46,955 nucleotides of DNA, from positions 1 through 46,955 of the forward strand of contig WRAY01000018.1 of assembly GCA_009779975.1 (NCBI GenBank), written 5' to 3'. Position 1 is the stretch's first letter. Each line of letters begins with the position of its first letter. Below the pieces are notes generated by a model. It made no database searches and was not told where the DNA came from. It worked only from the letters and a program-made list of their open reading frames with translations. Both the position numbers and the translations under genes were made by a program. The stretch is from Bacillota bacterium (GTDB lineage Bacteria; Bacillota; Clostridia; Christensenellales; Pumilibacteraceae). Positions 8,270-15,755 of this stretch are shown in pieces.

Positions 8270-10057
8270 TTACTCCCAACATACTCTGTTTTTAGTAAGC
8301 AAATCTTTTGCAGCATCTGCAACTAATTTAGAATTTTTATCACTGCTAGAATTTCTTGCAACTTTTTTCCACAATGAAAACGCAGTATTCACACAAGCAT
8401 TTACACCATTCCCTTTTAAATAACAATCACCCAAATACAACATCGCCGCTATATCCCCTTGGTCTGCACATTTTGTTAACCAATGCACCGCCCTAAAATA
8501 ATCGATATTATTCCTGCTAGCATATTGACCAAGATAATACAAACCCAGAGAGAATTGAGCACTTTTATATCCAAACATGGCTGATTTTGTCAATAAATTT
8601 ATTCCTTTTGATATATCCTTTGTCAAAATAATTCCATCAATAAAATATCTACCATATAGGTAAAGTAGATCTGCATCTTTTTCAATACAATTCTGCAATA
8701 ATCCTTTTTCTTTAAAGAAAAAATCATGTAACATCTTCATTTTGTTTTCTTCTGTTCTTTCTTTGCTATTTTTTTCACTAACATCTAGCAGAGCATCACC
8801 TATTTCTTTGATTAACAATTTAGTATTTACATAATCTTTTTCTAGAGATTCGTGCGCCCAAAAAGACGCCCGACTAAAATCTTGATTAGTTCCAATAGCA
8901 TTTAAATAGCAAGATGCTAAGCAAAGTTGTGCCTTTATTAGTCCTTGCTGAGCAAGAATTGCAAACAAATAAAATGCTTTATCATAATCTTTTTTATTTA
9001 TAAATAACAAAGCAAGTTCAAGCAATTCACTTGCCAACTTTCCTAATATCTCCGTATAGTTCACATTATTACTTGCAATTTGCTCAACTGTTTTTGCATA
9101 AAATTTTACAAATCCATAATCTTTCTTTTCATATTTTACAGGAATAAACCCATGCTGTTCTGTAGTATAAGTAATTAGTTCATCAATTATATAATCAAAA
9201 TCCGGGCGCTCATTTGGATTACTCCTAAGACACTTTGAAAGCAATAATTTTATTCTGCATGGTATTACTATTTTACCATGATAATTAAGCAACTCCTCAC
9301 CTATTAGGACATTATTGTTTGAGTGCAAATAAAGTAATGTATCAATTTTCTTATGACTTAGAGTTTCACCTAAATACATGGAGAGAACAGTTAATGCCCA
9401 ACTATATACATCCACTTTATTTGTTGTCGTACTTTGGCTAACAAGTTCTGGTGCTGTAAAAAAATTGTTTCTTTCTTGATAATTTATAGATGACAATCCA
9501 AAATCCGTAATTCTTGCAATGGGATATTCATCTAAGATATCTCCCATTATCGTATTCTTCGCTTTATAAGAAGTATCAATCATAATGTTTGAAGGTTTAA
9601 TATCCCCATGTATCATCAACTTGCTATGAATATATTTTAAACCCTTTGCTGCATTAGATGCAAAACGGATGATTCTTTCTGAAACTTCCTTATCACTACC
9701 ATTATATAGTTTGCCACTATTTATCCATTCACTTAAATTTCCACCTTCTACCCACTCTATAGTAAGAATATTTTCATCACCAATTGTCCAACAAGTCTCA
9801 GCTAAAACTATATAGGGTTCATACAAAAATAAAAGACTTGCCGCTCTTTTATCTTCTTCTTTAATAAATGGTCTATATAAAACCTCAACCCAGTTATCCC
9901 ATTCTTCTCTCAAATCAAAATAATGTGATTGAGTAACTTTTATAGCCAATGTTCTATCATCCATCTTTCCTTTATAAACAGTTCCAAATGCTCCACTACC
10001 AACCTCTTCTTCAATTGTAATATATTGCAACTTATCACCTAGTTTATATTTTCTCAT
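8270..10057 (-). CDS. Serine/threonine protein kinase with C-terminal Sel1-like repeats
   Basis: 595 aa. The kinase domain (about 10-305) is complete: Gly-rich loop VGSGAFGTVY (19-28), catalytic Lys40 in AIKV, catalytic loop HGDIKPSN with D152 and N157, DFG at 185-187, and APEL. The usual HRD is HGD, a non-RD kinase, so activity may not need activation-loop phosphorylation. Residues about 345-590 form several Sel1/TPR-type repeats (for example AAMLYLGDCYLKGNGV), a protein-binding scaffold. There is no membrane segment or PASTA domain, so it is cytosolic and unlike PknB/PrkC. GAGGAG sits 7 nt before the ATG and only 13 nt separate it from the DUF4263 gene, so the two are co-transcribed. It is strongly AT-rich and next to a mobile-element helicase, which suggests a defence role by inference. 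Confidence 0.85.
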   Translation of the reverse strand: MRKYKLGDKLQYITIEEEVGSGAFGTVYKGKMDDRTLAIKVTQSHYFDLREEWDNWVEVLYRPFIKEEDKRAASLLFLYEPYIVLAETCWTIGDENILTIEWVEGGNLSEWINSGKLYNGSDKEVSERIIRFASNAAKGLKYIHSKLMIHGDIKPSNIMIDTSYKAKNTIMGDILDEYPIARITDFGLSSINYQERNNFFTAPELVSQSTTTNKVDVYSWALTVLSMYLGETLSHKKIDTLLYLHSNNNVLIGEELLNYHGKIVIPCRIKLLLSKCLRSNPNERPDFDYIIDELITYTTEQHGFIPVKYEKKDYGFVKFYAKTVEQIASNNVNYTEILGKLASELLELALLFINKKDYDKAFYLFAILAQQGLIKAQLCLASCYLNAIGTNQDFSRASFWAHESLEKDYVNTKLLIKEIGDALLDVSEKNSKERTEENKMKMLHDFFFKEKGLLQNCIEKDADLLYLYGRYFIDGIILTKDISKGINLLTKSAMFGYKSAQFSLGLYYLGQYASRNNIDYFRAVHWLTKCADQGDIAAMLYLGDCYLKGNGVNACVNTAFSLWKKVARNSSSDKNSKLVADAAKDLLTKNRVCWE

Positions 10058-10070
10058 ATTATTCTCCTCA

Positions 10071-10649
10071 TTAATTTTTCACAATTTTTAGAAGTCTATC
10101 ATATGTGATTATTTCGATGCTTTTTTGCGAATTAGCATAGATCGCCATTCGACGAGCATTATTATCGTCTAAAAGCATATATTTTCTCCCAATTATAATT
10201 TTTCTTTCAATTAATAATGTAGGATTCCTAGGGATAGAACTTAAATTTGATGCATCGCTTTTTATAAGTAAATCATTAACTAGATTTAAAAAAGTTTCCC
10301 TATTAGAATTTATCCACACCATCCAGTCATCAATTTGTCTCATAGCAATATTTAATTTTTTAGAAAATGTTCCATTTCTGTTAAAAATTTTAGCAGTAGG
10401 CGATTCAATTTCAATTAAGCAGACTTCAATTATATTCTCCATACTTTCATGCCCGATTTTAACTATAACAAAATCCGCTTTGTAATTCGAACCTAATGCA
10501 AACTGTGACTTCACAATTTCATATGAAGAATTATATTTATGTAATGCCTTACGCAAAATATCTGGATGTTCCTTCAATACTTTTTGAACATCTCTCTCAT
10601 CGGATTTTTCGATTGCTTTTTGAAAATCAATCATAAGTAAATTTACCAT
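10071..10649 (-). CDS. DUF4263 (Shedu-type) nuclease-like protein
   Basis: 192 aa. Matches the DUF4263 domain of the Shedu anti-phage protein SduA: an N-terminal helix with LKEHPDILRKAL, D59 in KADFVI, then LIEIESPTAKIF with E80 and E82, GTFSKKLNIAMRQIDDW and, near the C-terminus, ERKIIIGRK. The fold is PD-(D/E)XK, with D59/E80 in the expected places and Glu where Lys of ExK is usual; I recall ExE-type variants in this family but could not check. It lacks the extra N-terminal region of full Shedu proteins, so it is a minimal single-domain version. The start is chosen by GAGG 8 nt upstream and a perfect promoter. It is the first gene of the operon with the kinase. Confidence 0.75.
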   Translation of the reverse strand: MVNLLMIDFQKAIEKSDERDVQKVLKEHPDILRKALHKYNSSYEIVKSQFALGSNYKADFVIVKIGHESMENIIEVCLIEIESPTAKIFNRNGTFSKKLNIAMRQIDDWMVWINSNRETFLNLVNDLLIKSDASNLSSIPRNPTLLIERKIIIGRKYMLLDDNNARRMAIYANSQKSIEIITYDRLLKIVKN

Positions 10650-10679
10650 TTATGATACCTCATCTTTATCTATAAATAA

Positions 10680-10708
10680 ATTATACTATATAATCATAAA
10701 TGTGTCAA
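10680..10708 (-). promoter_or_regulatory. Consensus promoter of the DUF4263-kinase operon
   Basis: On the minus strand, a perfect TTGACA (10703-10708) and a perfect TATAAT (10680-10685) are separated by 17 nt. It lies about 30 nt upstream of the nuclease-like gene and would drive both genes strongly and constitutively. Confidence 0.85.
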
Positions 10709-11045
10709 CCTTTCATTGACAAACACAGCAATCTAATTTTAAGAAAATTTCCTAAAAACAATTATGTCCATCCTTCAACCCCATAAAAACTAGTAGAATA
10801 ATAATATTAAAAAGATTCTTTCAAATTGCTTGAATGAACCTTTTTTACTGACAATTATCCCTATTTCTTACTGTTACCAACATAATAATCGTTTATATCC
10901 TAAAACTAAGGCTCTTTTTTCACAAAATAATTTAGGTCAATTTTAGGTCAACTCTCAAAGAACTTTTTCCTGTTTTCCCAATATATCGCCCCCTTTAACA
11001 CCTTTGATACCCTATATGTAGTGTTTTCTCCACTTTCAACATTTC
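10709..11045. other. Non-coding stretch with tandem TTTAGGTCAA repeats, possible element edge
   Basis: There is no convincing gene. Two copies of TTTAGGTCAA stand in tandem at 10931-10940 and 10942-10951. Tandem direct repeats of this size can be recombinase arm sites or the edge of an integrated element, and the position fits a boundary between mobile DNA and chromosome. No integrase gene is visible, so this remains a suggestion. Confidence 0.3.
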
Positions 11046-11049
11046 TTCA

Positions 11050-11084
11050 AAAAGAGATGTCAACGAAAAATTGACATCTCTTTT
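11050..11084. terminator. Strong bidirectional-looking terminator hairpin
   Basis: A perfect 14-bp stem (11050-11063 with 11071-11084) with a 7-nt loop. A-rich on the left and T-rich on the right, it could end transcription on either strand. On the minus strand it would end the candidate RNA and the membrane-protein transcript. Confidence 0.75.
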
Positions 11085-11235
11085 GTTTTTTGATATAAAA
11101 GGTTTTTATCCCTGGGGAAAGCCCTGAACCCGAGACTCGCTAAAGGCTAAGTGTTTCCGCTCCAAGGGGCAGAGTTTAAACCTTTTGCCTTCGTCGCATG
11201 TTTTCACTTGCAAGCAAGAAAAAATGCTCATTGTA
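11050..11235 (-). ncRNA. Candidate structured non-coding RNA, possibly raiA-motif-like
   Basis: A GC-richer island in AT-rich surroundings between a membrane-protein gene and a strong terminator. A 9-bp stem (AAAAGGTTT at 11176-11184 with AAACCTTTT at 11098-11106 on the minus strand) closes a region of about 70 nt that is rich in short complementary blocks, with motifs GTTTAAACTCTGCCCC and GGAGCGGAAAC. Its general look recalls the raiA-motif RNAs of Bacillota, but this is an impression, not a match I can verify. The strand is inferred from the flanking gene and terminator. The 80-codon minus ORF crossing it has no ribosome-binding site and looks spurious. Confidence 0.4.
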
Positions 11236-11245
11236 TTAAATGTTG

Positions 11246-11656
11246 TTAACGATGATGATAACCGCCGTGTTCTCTTGCATGAATGTGTCTTTGTCTTCCG
11301 GCAATACTTAGGACGAATGAGACAAAGATGAATGGAAGTGAAATCCAACTAACTATGTCCATATTGATGAATATTGTTGTCACTAGCACCAAAATGAAAG
11401 ACAGCATCAAAGCAAATGGCGCACCCATTCTGCCTCTAACTGCTAAGATGGCTCCAACAACAGCAAAAGCCGCTGAAATCAATTTCAGAACACCAAGTGT
11501 CATCCACGCAGCATAACTTAAGTGAAATCCGCTGACTACACCGGTGCCCCAAAGAATTGCTCCGCCATAAATTACGCCTCCGATTGTTGCGAGTGTTGCA
11601 CCAAAAAGACCAACAACAAGTGCAGCAATACGAAAACTTCTTAATCTTTCTTGCAT
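11246..11656 (-). CDS. Small four-helix membrane protein
   Basis: 136 aa from the ATG at 11656, chosen because AGGAGG lies 7 nt upstream; the longer open frame has no such signal. Four hydrophobic helices (about 8-30, 42-65, 68-88 and 93-120) end in a His/Arg-rich tail (RQRHIHAREHGGYHHR) that should face the cytoplasm. It resembles the many small DUF4064-like four-helix proteins of Bacillota, but I do not recognise a function. The candidate RNA and terminator follow on the same strand. Confidence 0.6.
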   Translation of the reverse strand: MQERLRSFRIAALVVGLFGATLATIGGVIYGGAILWGTGVVSGFHLSYAAWMTLGVLKLISAAFAVVGAILAVRGRMGAPFALMLSFILVLVTTIFINMDIVSWISLPFIFVSFVLSIAGRQRHIHAREHGGYHHR

Positions 11657-11752
11657 GTTTTTTCCTCCTTTGCCTTTAGTATGTTCAAAAAAGAGGAAAA
11701 TACTACAAGAATAATGCGAAATAAAAAAATGTTCGAGGTGGCAGACTAAAAA

Positions 11753-11851
11753 CATTGTGCGGGCGATTAATACTCGCCCCTACAGTTATTTTTACGAGTT
11801 TTTTCGATGCAAATTTTTATTGTAGGGGCGGCACTCTGCCGCCCGCACAAT
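11753..11851. repeat. Inverted pair of GTAGGGGCGG palindromic repeats
   Basis: One copy on the minus strand (11753-11784) and one on the plus strand (11820-11851), each a small palindrome with the ends TGTAGGGGCG and CGCACAATG. The pair is separated by about 35 nt, the same arrangement as between groES and groEL and inside tmcAL. No ORF is present. The pair looks like a small non-autonomous element (MITE-like). Confidence 0.75.
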
Positions 11852-12020
11852 GTGAAACGATAATCACGACCCAATTCCAATCAAACGAACTAACAAAACA
11901 ATGCTTTCTTTTGATGTATTATGCGTGATAATCAAATAACATTGTGCGAGGGAATGGTTTTCATAAGACACACCTGAAGTTAGCGGAAAGATTTAACAAA
12001 ACGGGTGTGTTTTACGCAAA

Positions 12021-12193
12021 AGGTGCGGGCGATTAATAATCGCATCTGCAATTTTTGATTCGAACACACCTAATCTCTAGTCCGCTTTCTGCTTATACTT
12101 AAGGTGTGCCCTCAAACAATTAACCTCTACAAGTTTTTTGTCGTGTGTTTTAATTGCAGAAAAATTGCAGAGGTGGTCATTGACCGCCTGAAC
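12021..12193. repeat. Degenerate inverted pair of the GTAGGGGCGG repeat
   Basis: Decayed copies at about 12021-12052 (minus orientation) and 12163-12193 (plus orientation) of the repeat described at 11753-11851. With the preceding pair they account for most of the 544-bp gap between the membrane protein and the phosphohexomutase gene, which holds no supported gene. Confidence 0.55.
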
Positions 12194-12200
12194 ATTAATA

Positions 12201-13694
12201 TTAAATCGTAATTGCTGTCAACTCTGTTCTGTCTATATCGCGATAGCCTGAGAAGAAACTGTCTAAAACTTTTGACATTAGTTTAGTGCCGTTTTGCAAC
12301 TGACTCTCAAAGTTGATGACTATTATTGGGTCATGGACACTAAGGCGTGCTAAAAACCAGCCCTTTGCATAGTCGACATTTGCTCTAACACCTTCATAGT
12401 TTGGAGGTTCCAAAGCAAAAATTCTTTCGGAAAATTCTTTTAATTTGCCCAAAACATATTCGCCAATCGCAACAAAATCCTCGCTCAATATTTTGAGGCG
12501 GACTTCTTTTTCATCTTGAGGCACTTCTAATGTTGATATCAAATCACCTAACTTTTTATCCTCTCTTTTGAGACGAACCATTTCAATAATTAGTCTTGTT
12601 GCCAAATACGCTCCGTCATCAATAAAATCGTTGTCATAAAAAGCAGCGTGACCGCTTGTTTCAATCGCTATAACCGCCCTTTGACCTTTTGAAATCAAAC
12701 TCTTTGCTTCGTTGATAACATTTTTGTAGCCTCTTTTAAATCTGTGATGAACTCCGCCATGTTCACGTATAAATTTTGTAAGTCCCGAACTTGTGACACT
12801 ATCGGTAACTATTGTTGCATTCGAATTTTGTTTTAAGAGCATAGCACTGACTAGTGCTATTAGTTTGTTGCGGTTTATTTCATTTCCGTCACCGTCAACA
12901 ATTGCAACTCGGTCGACATCAGTATCAAATATTATCCCTAAATCTGCACTGCTCTCTTTTACTGCTCTTGTCAAAAATCCTAGTGCATCCTTGTTTTCAG
13001 GATTAGGCACATGGTTTGGAAATCTGCCGTCAGGCTCCAGAAAAATTGAGCCTGTTGTGATTGCTCCAAGGGGCATTAAAACTTTATTAACATAGAAGCC
13101 GCCAGCACCATTTGATGCATTAACAACTATTTTCAAACCTTTTAGAGGCTCTTCTTCACCAAGTGATGTCCTAACAAACAAAACCAATTCATCGCTGTAG
13201 AGTTTTAAGAAATCTTTTTTGTAGACTGCGTTTTTGCTTCCTTCCCTTTTTTTATTCTCTTCGGCATATGAAATAATAGTATCAATATCCGTTTTTTCGC
13301 AACCGCCGCTTTTAGTAAAAAACTTAAATCCGTTTTTATTGACAGGGTGATGAGATGCCGTTATCATTATTGCACCGTCAACATCTGTGTCACGATACTT
13401 TGTCATTTTTGACATTGCCGGCGTTGAAATTAAAGAGCAATCATAAATTTCACAACCTGCATGTTTCAGCGTTTGTTTCGCAACTTCTTTGATGTGTTCA
13501 CTCGATAATCTAGAGTCATGTCCGATTGCAATCTTAGGCATTTCTTTTTTTATAAACGCCTTATCGTCTACGAACACGACAAAAGCATTGACCAACCTTT
13601 CGACTACCTCGTCAGTCAACTGCACTTCTTCTCCATACCCCCCGGTTGCAACGCCCCTTATATCGCTTCCGCTTTTTAATATTTTTAGATTCAT
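12201..13694 (-). CDS. manB: Phosphomannomutase/phosphoglucomutase
   Basis: 497 aa from the ATG at 13694. An alpha-D-phosphohexomutase interconverting hexose 1- and 6-phosphates in the cytosol. Four domain signatures are visible: the active-site serine loop MITASHHPVNKNGFKF (about 105), the metal loop DTDVDRVAIVDGDGNE (about 255; DGDGDR is more usual), the sugar-specificity loop ETSGHAAF (about 340) and a C-terminal phosphate-binding region. The length is normal. The open frame extends to 13715, but that start lies inside the -10 box, so the ATG seven codons later is used, with almost no leader. Which hexose is preferred cannot be told from sequence. Confidence 0.85.
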   Translation of the reverse strand: MNLKILKSGSDIRGVATGGYGEEVQLTDEVVERLVNAFVVFVDDKAFIKKEMPKIAIGHDSRLSSEHIKEVAKQTLKHAGCEIYDCSLISTPAMSKMTKYRDTDVDGAIMITASHHPVNKNGFKFFTKSGGCEKTDIDTIISYAEENKKREGSKNAVYKKDFLKLYSDELVLFVRTSLGEEEPLKGLKIVVNASNGAGGFYVNKVLMPLGAITTGSIFLEPDGRFPNHVPNPENKDALGFLTRAVKESSADLGIIFDTDVDRVAIVDGDGNEINRNKLIALVSAMLLKQNSNATIVTDSVTSSGLTKFIREHGGVHHRFKRGYKNVINEAKSLISKGQRAVIAIETSGHAAFYDNDFIDDGAYLATRLIIEMVRLKREDKKLGDLISTLEVPQDEKEVRLKILSEDFVAIGEYVLGKLKEFSERIFALEPPNYEGVRANVDYAKGWFLARLSVHDPIIVINFESQLQNGTKLMSKVLDSFFSGYRDIDRTELTAITI

Positions 13695-13703
13695 AATGAT
13701 ATT

Positions 13704-13732
13704 ATTATAACACATTTTAAATCATTTGACAA
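13704..13732 (-). promoter_or_regulatory. Leaderless-type promoter of the phosphohexomutase gene
   Basis: On the minus strand, TTGTCA (13727-13732) and TATAAT (13704-13709) are separated by 17 nt. The ATG follows the -10 box by 9 nt, so the mRNA would start about 3 nt before the start codon. Confidence 0.75.
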
Positions 13733-13798
13733 GTGTTTTAAACACTATTGACGGAGAGTGATGATACTAGCAGAACCCGACAAGAGCATTGAAAATGC

Positions 13799-13827
13799 TT
13801 GACAAGTTTTTTTATATGGTCTATACT
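13799..13827 (+). promoter_or_regulatory. Leaderless-type promoter of the NAD synthase gene
   Basis: TTGACA (13799-13804), 17-nt spacer, TATACT (13822-13827), then 8 nt to the ATG at 13836. There is no Shine-Dalgarno site. It is divergent from the phosphohexomutase promoter. Confidence 0.75.
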
Positions 13828-13835
13828 AATTTATT

Positions 13836-15686
13836 ATGAAACATGGATTTGTAAAATTAGCATTAGCAAAAGCGGACATACGCCTTGGGGCGGTTTCGCA
13901 CAATGTCGAAGAGATTAAAAGACTTTGTCAAAAGGCGGCAAAGGAAAAGGCGGAAATTATTGCATTCGGTGAACTGTCTCTCACAGGGGCATCTTTGCAA
14001 GGCATGAAAAACTATTCAACGATTTTGGATAGCGCAGAGAATGGGCTAAAAGAACTTGTCGAGTTTTCAAAAACCTGTCCTATTATTATAATTTGCGGGT
14101 TGCCGATTGTTGTTGAAGGAAATATGTCCTCTTGTGCTGTTGTCATAGAGGGCGGAATATTGCATGGAATTGTGTGCAAAGATTATAAAACACATGAAAA
14201 AATTAATGAGAGAAACATTACCCTTTTTGGAGAAATTTTTCCTATAAACGGAGAATTGGTTTTTAATGCTTCTTCTTTAAAATTAAAGTTTGGAATTGTT
14301 TTGGGTGAGGATTTGGACTTGAATTTCCCCACTAGTTCCTACTTAGTGGATAGCGATGTCGAACTTATTGTTAATATTGGAAAAGGAATTGCTTTGATTG
14401 ATAGTCATTGCGAAAGAAAAAAAGCAATTGAAGTAACCTCTCGAAAAACAAAAACTGTTTATGCCTATGTTTGTGCTGGCTTTGGTGAAAGTGTTAGTTG
14501 CAATATTTATTGTGGCGATAGAATTGTTTATGAATTAGGAGAAGAAATTTTGGCAAAGGAGGGTGATGAAACTGATTTATATTATACTGAAATTGATATT
14601 GATAATATTAGAAAAGCAAGAACACTTTCAAATATATCGTATCATGATTTTCAGAATATAAAAATACCCGCAAAAAACCACAACGCTGACATCACTCGCC
14701 CTATTGATAACTTGCCTTATGTTCCTGATAATGCTGAGTTTGAGAGAATTTTTGAGATATTAGGAAGAGGTGTCTACACTCGCATGAAGCAAGTAAAAGT
14801 TGATAAATTAATTTTAGGACTTAGCGGCGGACTTGATTCGACGAATGTTTTGGTGAGTGTTGTTAGAATGTTTGAAAAATATGGACTTGACAAGAAGAAT
14901 ATTATTTGCGTTTCAATACCCTCTGCCCCATCCTCAAAAAGAACAAGAGATAACGCTGATGCACTGATAAAAGCGTTTGGTGTCACCGGAATAACAATCC
15001 CTATTCATGAAGCAATTGCTCAGCATATGAAAGACATCAGCCATTCATCAACAACCGACATAGTCTATGAAAACATGCAAGCAAGAGAGAGAACTCAAAT
15101 ACTTCTCAACCTTGCAAACAAATATACCGCATTAATGCTTGGAACTGGGGCTTTGTCCGAAATAGCACTCGGTTGGTCAACTTATGGCGGCGACCAAATA
15201 GCACACTACAATATCAACAGTGGTCTCACAAAAACGCTAATTCGTGCTATGCTAAGAAATTATTGCCTTATCACACCAAATGAGGACACAGCAAGAATTA
15301 TTGCCGATGTCCTCGACACCCCAATATCGCCTGAACTCATCGAAGGACAAGACACTGAAAAAGTTCTAGGACCTTATGAAGTTCATGATTTCTATCTCTA
15401 CAACTTGATAATCAAAGGCTTTGCTGTTGACAAAGTTGTATATCTTGCAGAGCGTGCATTTCCCGATATCAAGAGAGAAATGTTACTCGAATATCTTGAA
15501 ACATTCATCACTCGCTTTTTCCAAAACCAATTCAAACGCCATGCTTCATGCGAGGGAATCCGAATTTCATATTATGACTTATCCGAAAAACGCATTCCTT
15601 CCGGCTTTTCACCTGATGAATTTTTGAAAGAATTGAGCAAATTAAAGGACGAAAAATCAAAAACAACTAAAAAAGCGAAAAAATAA
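13836..15686 (+). CDS. nadE: NAD+ synthase, glutamine-type, with a degenerate glutaminase site
   Basis: 616 aa. Makes NAD+ from deamido-NAD+, ATP and a nitrogen donor. The N-terminal nitrilase-like glutaminase domain (about 5-260) feeds ammonia to the C-terminal synthetase domain (about 310-600), which has the PP-loop LGLSGGLDSTN, GTGALSEIALGW and a YNINSGLTKT segment. The glutaminase Glu is present (AFGELSLTG), and a Lys is plausible in CKDYKTHEK. The nucleophile Cys, normally in an ICED-type motif, is replaced: the segment reads GIVLGEDLDL. The protein may therefore use free ammonia, with the N-terminal domain kept for structure. It is transcribed from a leaderless-type promoter and closed by a terminator at 15705-15745. 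Confidence 0.9.
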   Translation: MKHGFVKLALAKADIRLGAVSHNVEEIKRLCQKAAKEKAEIIAFGELSLTGASLQGMKNYSTILDSAENGLKELVEFSKTCPIIIICGLPIVVEGNMSSCAVVIEGGILHGIVCKDYKTHEKINERNITLFGEIFPINGELVFNASSLKLKFGIVLGEDLDLNFPTSSYLVDSDVELIVNIGKGIALIDSHCERKKAIEVTSRKTKTVYAYVCAGFGESVSCNIYCGDRIVYELGEEILAKEGDETDLYYTEIDIDNIRKARTLSNISYHDFQNIKIPAKNHNADITRPIDNLPYVPDNAEFERIFEILGRGVYTRMKQVKVDKLILGLSGGLDSTNVLVSVVRMFEKYGLDKKNIICVSIPSAPSSKRTRDNADALIKAFGVTGITIPIHEAIAQHMKDISHSSTTDIVYENMQARERTQILLNLANKYTALMLGTGALSEIALGWSTYGGDQIAHYNINSGLTKTLIRAMLRNYCLITPNEDTARIIADVLDTPISPELIEGQDTEKVLGPYEVHDFYLYNLIIKGFAVDKVVYLAERAFPDIKREMLLEYLETFITRFFQNQFKRHASCEGIRISYYDLSEKRIPSGFSPDEFLKELSKLKDEKSKTTKKAKK

Positions 15687-15704
15687 TTTTTATCAACAAA
15701 AGCA

Positions 15705-15745
15705 AGACTGTCTAACGCATAAAAGTTAAACAGTCTTTTTTTATT
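15705..15745 (+). terminator. Terminator of nadE
   Basis: An 8-bp stem AAGACTGT/ACAGTCTT (15705-15712 with 15731-15738), extended by an inner TAAC/GTTA pair and followed by a run of T. Confidence 0.75.
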
Positions 15746-15755
15746 ATCTTTCATC

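Noticed and set aside
10985-11040. Integrase C-terminus on the minus strand
   Set aside because: A short open stretch ends near here, but no recombinase motifs (Arg-His-Arg-Tyr) can be read.
11106-11348. 80-codon minus-strand ORF over the candidate RNA
   Set aside because: No ribosome site; it overlaps the membrane-protein gene in another frame and runs through the structured block.
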